Shown here piece after piece: positions 61,736 to 64,000 of a DNA stretch of 64,000 nucleotides. The translations under genes and the position numbers were made by a program. The DNA is from Nageia nagi. Its lineage: Eukaryota > Pinophyta. The stretch spans positions 135,222,001 through 135,286,000 of the forward strand of contig JBITNC010000001.1 in assembly GCA_050084985.1 (NCBI GenBank), given 5' to 3'. Every line of letters starts with the position of its first letter. Position 1 is the stretch's first letter. Under the pieces are notes generated by a model that was not told where the DNA came from, did not search any database, and saw only the letters and a program-made list of their open reading frames with translations.

Positions 61736-62039
61736 TCATGAAACTCAAAGCAATATTCTCCTAGATATAACATTGATCAAACACCTATGATGCACTCATG
61801 ATACTTAATAAACTGATTTTCTGGATAAAGGAATGCGGGCGATCCTTTCTCACTGACTTAGAATGCCGACGGTCTTTACTAAGGCTGTGGGTGGTCCTTT
61901 TCTTGAAGATTCATCAAAAACTATGCAAATCACGTCCCTGCGAATCACCCCTGGATTCCAGATTGATGCCTAATTGTTGATCTACGTGCACCAAATGCTC
62001 AAATCAAAATTTATCTTGAAGTGTGTGCCCTAACCTTTT

Positions 62040-62050
62040 TATAAAAGGGG
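62040..62050 (+). promoter_or_regulatory. Plus-strand TATA box, antisense to element 3
   Basis: TATAAAAGGGG followed by GGCCCC is a good plant TATA box with a GC-rich shoulder, on the strand opposite to gag. Confidence 0.5.
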
Positions 62051-62777
62051 CCCCACCCTTCCTCATTTGTTCACCCTATCATTTTCATAGCTGAGAGCAT
62101 CCTTGAGTTTGAGAGACTGATTCAGAGAGGTTTAGCTGGTGCTTTTGTCACTATCGCCAGATAATTCTTCCTGTATTATTGTGCTGCATGCTATGGCCCT
62201 ACTGATCACATGCGAGAGGGACACAGAGCTACCTTGGTGGCTGATTCTCCTACTGGTCATCAGGTACACTACCTCTTCTACCTTTTTCTTGCTATGTTTT
62301 TGTTTATCTTCAAGTTTTAGCTGCCTATACACTAGTTTTTCCGAATTGCCCCTAGGGTTTTCCTATTGAATACCCTAGCTAATCGTTTTTCCCTTTTTAT
62401 TCTATTTTTTCACATTTCTAGTATCATGGCTGTACTATGCTCATCTGTATGAACCTGTACCCTAAATTTTGTCAACCTTTGTGCACCAAGGAGCCTGATA
62501 TACGTAAGATAATACTGATCACTGTATATGAGATAAAATTGAGCACTATGCCAAGAGGCCTGATATATATGATAAAACTGATCACTGTATATGAGATACA
62601 ACTGAGCACTATGCCAAGAGGCTTGTAGAATGATTTAAGAACTGATATCTACCCCAAGAGATATGCAAAATAGTGACCCAGGAGCAGAAACTCCATACTA
62701 AGGGGGATCCAGTGACCTTCATTCCAACAAAAATAGATCACAAAAGTGGACCACAGGCGGTCTTCATTGCTAGATAT

Positions 62778-62793
62778 GGAGCGCTAGCGCTCC
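62778..62793. repeat. Perfect 16-bp palindrome
   Basis: GGAGCGCTAGCGCTCC, in a segment of about 65 bases (62738-62800) that resembles part of element 3's LTR (59272-59340). Both have GGACCAC(A/G)GGCG and AGCGC words. Confidence 0.9.
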
Positions 62794-62894
62794 TCTTGTT
62801 ACATAAAAATTGATCCCCATTTCCTCTACCATAATGTTGGTTAGCGTGTCTACCCTAATGTTAGTTCTGTTAGTATCAGTATGATCATGGGTGT

Positions 62895-63998
62895 TCACCA
62901 AATGATATTTTCGAAGGGCAACTCACCCCCGCTAGTGCTAGCTTCATGTTGATTTTTACACCATGGTGCCCCAGTGATAATAAGGCTCTTTATTGTACTT
63001 TCTTGTGCATACATTATTCCTGTATTATGTTTGGGCATGGGATCTTTGTAGATTCCTAAGTTTCTATTATCTGCATGCACAGGAGCTTTCCCTTTTATGT
63101 CAGGTTTTTCAAATGAGATTGCTTTTCTATCTACCAGATCTTGGATGATATCTCTGAGTTTTCTACATTCACATGTTTTGTGGCCATGAACTCTATGGTA
63201 TAGGCAAAATCCTCCTATAGTTTTAGTGGCTTGTTGGTTTATAGGTGGCAATTGAATTAGACCCTTCTTCACCAATAATTGCAACAACTCATTATGATCC
63301 TCTGTGATTTTGGTGTATACTCGGGGAGTCAAAGTTTTGCTTGATTTTTGTTTATGTTTTTCTTGTGTGATTATGTTGATTGTTGTAGTTTCCCTTTCTT
63401 CTTTTCTAAGTTTCCACAAACCAATTTTCATCATGTGTTGCTCTTTTCGAATCATGGAATCGATTATTTCAGAGAGGGGTTGGTCTAGATAGTTAAGGAA
63501 TTCAAGCATCATCTCATCTCTAATGGAGTTTATCAACATGTGTTTTAGTTCTTTCTTGTTCAAGTTTATGAATTTTGCAATTTTCTTCCATTCGGCTACA
63601 AACTTGCTAAATGGCTGATTTTCTTCCTGTTTCATTTTGGCAAGATCTATAATGAGTGGTTTTCTCTTTATGTTATATTGATATTGATCTATGAATTCAT
63701 GTTTTAGTTGCTCATAACTCTTGATGCTTTGATTTTCAAGTCCGTAGTACCAGTCAGATGCTTCTTTCCCTAGGCTAAGTGAAAAACGTCTAGCTAACAT
63801 ATTAGAATCATGTTGATGTCTATAAGCTGCTTCTTCAAAGATTACAATATGCATTCTCAGATCACTCCTACCATTATATTTGTCAAAATCTATGTCTTTC
63901 CCTTTCCAAATTTTACTTCTTATTCTTGAACAAAGAGGGTGACTTTCTTCTATTTTTTCATTCTCCTTTGCTTCATTTAAATGTACTAGCCTTTTCAA
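62895..63998 (-). CDS. gag of gypsy-type element 3 (may start beyond the window)
   Basis: 367 open codons from an ATG at 63998 to a stop at 62895, with no internal break. It may begin further right. The capsid core has FDKYNGRSDLRMHIVIFEEA, ASDWYYGLENQSIKSYEQLK, EFIDQYQYNIKRKPLIIDLA and PFSKFVAEWKKIAKFIN. This is the Retrotrans_gag pattern. A zinc-binding CLYHRVHGHKTCEC follows. The tail includes NLGIYKDPMPKH, matching NLGIYQNPLPSH in element 2's gag, so the two are of one lineage. Gag forms the particle for the element's RNA. After the zinc segment, where protease should follow, the frame stops. A strong splice-donor match GGG|GTGAGT lies at 62928-62921 just before the stop, so a spliced continuation is possible. 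Being intact, this is the youngest-looking coding segment of the gypsy group here. Confidence 0.85.
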   Translation of the reverse strand: MKRLVHLNEAKENEKIEESHPLCSRIRSKIWKGKDIDFDKYNGRSDLRMHIVIFEEAAYRHQHDSNMLARRFSLSLGKEASDWYYGLENQSIKSYEQLKHEFIDQYQYNIKRKPLIIDLAKMKQEENQPFSKFVAEWKKIAKFINLNKKELKHMLINSIRDEMMLEFLNYLDQPLSEIIDSMIRKEQHMMKIGLWKLRKEERETTTINIITQEKHKQKSSKTLTPRVYTKITEDHNELLQLLVKKGLIQLPPINQQATKTIGGFCLYHRVHGHKTCECRKLRDIIQDLVDRKAISFEKPDIKGKAPVHADNRNLGIYKDPMPKHNTGIMYAQESTIKSLIITGAPWCKNQHEASTSGGELPFENIIW

Positions 63999-64000
63999 TT

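Larger units (their letters stand above)
61736..62894 (+). other. Region between minisatellite and gag, with a possible antisense transcription unit
   Basis: No pol domain on the minus strand. On the plus strand there is a TATA box (62040), then a 76-codon open stretch (62139-62369) with hydrophobic runs (HAMALLITC, WWLILLLVIRY) but no known domain. A possible splice donor CAGGTACAC lies near 62260. Near 62500-62630 ACTGATCACTGTATATGAGA is repeated in tandem. Confidence 0.4.
59013..64000 (-). mobile_element. Gypsy-type element 3, gag-bearing, no pol seen; runs off the right edge
   Basis: The 3' LTR is 59013-59860, followed by a polypurine tract. Gag is at 62895-63998. Between them (59880-62890) I find no protease, polymerase or integrase, but tandem repeats and an antisense TATA box. 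A structure with LTRs and gag only fits the non-autonomous TR-GAG type, although loss of pol by deletion is equally possible. It lies inside the 5' LTR of element 2, with TTAAG as the expected left target-site copy. Confidence 0.6.

Overview
The window is AT-rich nuclear DNA from a seed plant. It holds one spliced plant-type glycosyltransferase gene, one shrunken relative of it, and a large load of LTR retrotransposons. The retrotransposon load, long LTRs and long empty stretches suggest a big, repeat-inflated genome. A gymnosperm is possible, but nothing in the sequence fixes the species.

Layout. 1-5960: a decayed Ty3/gypsy element of Tat type on the minus strand (element 1), with a 3' LTR edge at 1402. 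5961-13058: AT-rich DNA with no gene I can recognise. 13059-14588 (minus): the only intact cellular gene, a UDP-glycosyltransferase (UGT) of 484 residues with one 75-nt intron. 14589-20865: promoter, LTR-like and SINE-like remnants, and one copy of a local duplication that carries a 1.1 kb insertion and a GC-rich hairpin array. 20866-21291 (plus): a UGT relative reduced to 141 residues by one large in-frame deletion, with its TATA box and an upstream promoter block still present. 21292-31820: the second copy of the local duplication, low-complexity DNA, a decayed Ty1/copia fragment, tandem duplications and a fold-back.

31821-64000 is one nested retrotransposon block. The host is a Tat/Ogre-like Ty3/gypsy element on the minus strand (element 2; LTRs at 31821-32747 and from 56693). 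It has gag, protease, reverse transcriptase (RT), two RNase H domains, integrase and an extra ORF after integrase. A 10.03 kb Ty1/copia element of Sirevirus type (36054-46085, plus strand) sits in that extra ORF with a perfect 5-bp target duplication (ACCAT). A third gypsy-type element, gag-bearing and minus strand, begins at 59013 inside the 5' LTR of element 2 and runs off the right edge. By eye the LTRs of element 2 differ more than those of the copia element, as the nesting order requires.

Most open reading frames here are retrotransposon remnants with stops and frameshifts. The only cellular function seen is the UGT, a cytosolic enzyme that would transfer a sugar from a UDP-sugar to a small acceptor. 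I found no rRNA, tRNA, CRISPR array or organelle insert. I found no convincing new cellular system. The most unusual material is the LTR architecture (14-bp arrays with bZIP-type palindromes), the extra 3' ORF of element 2, the mini-UGT, and the pol-less right-hand element with minisatellites and an antisense TATA box.
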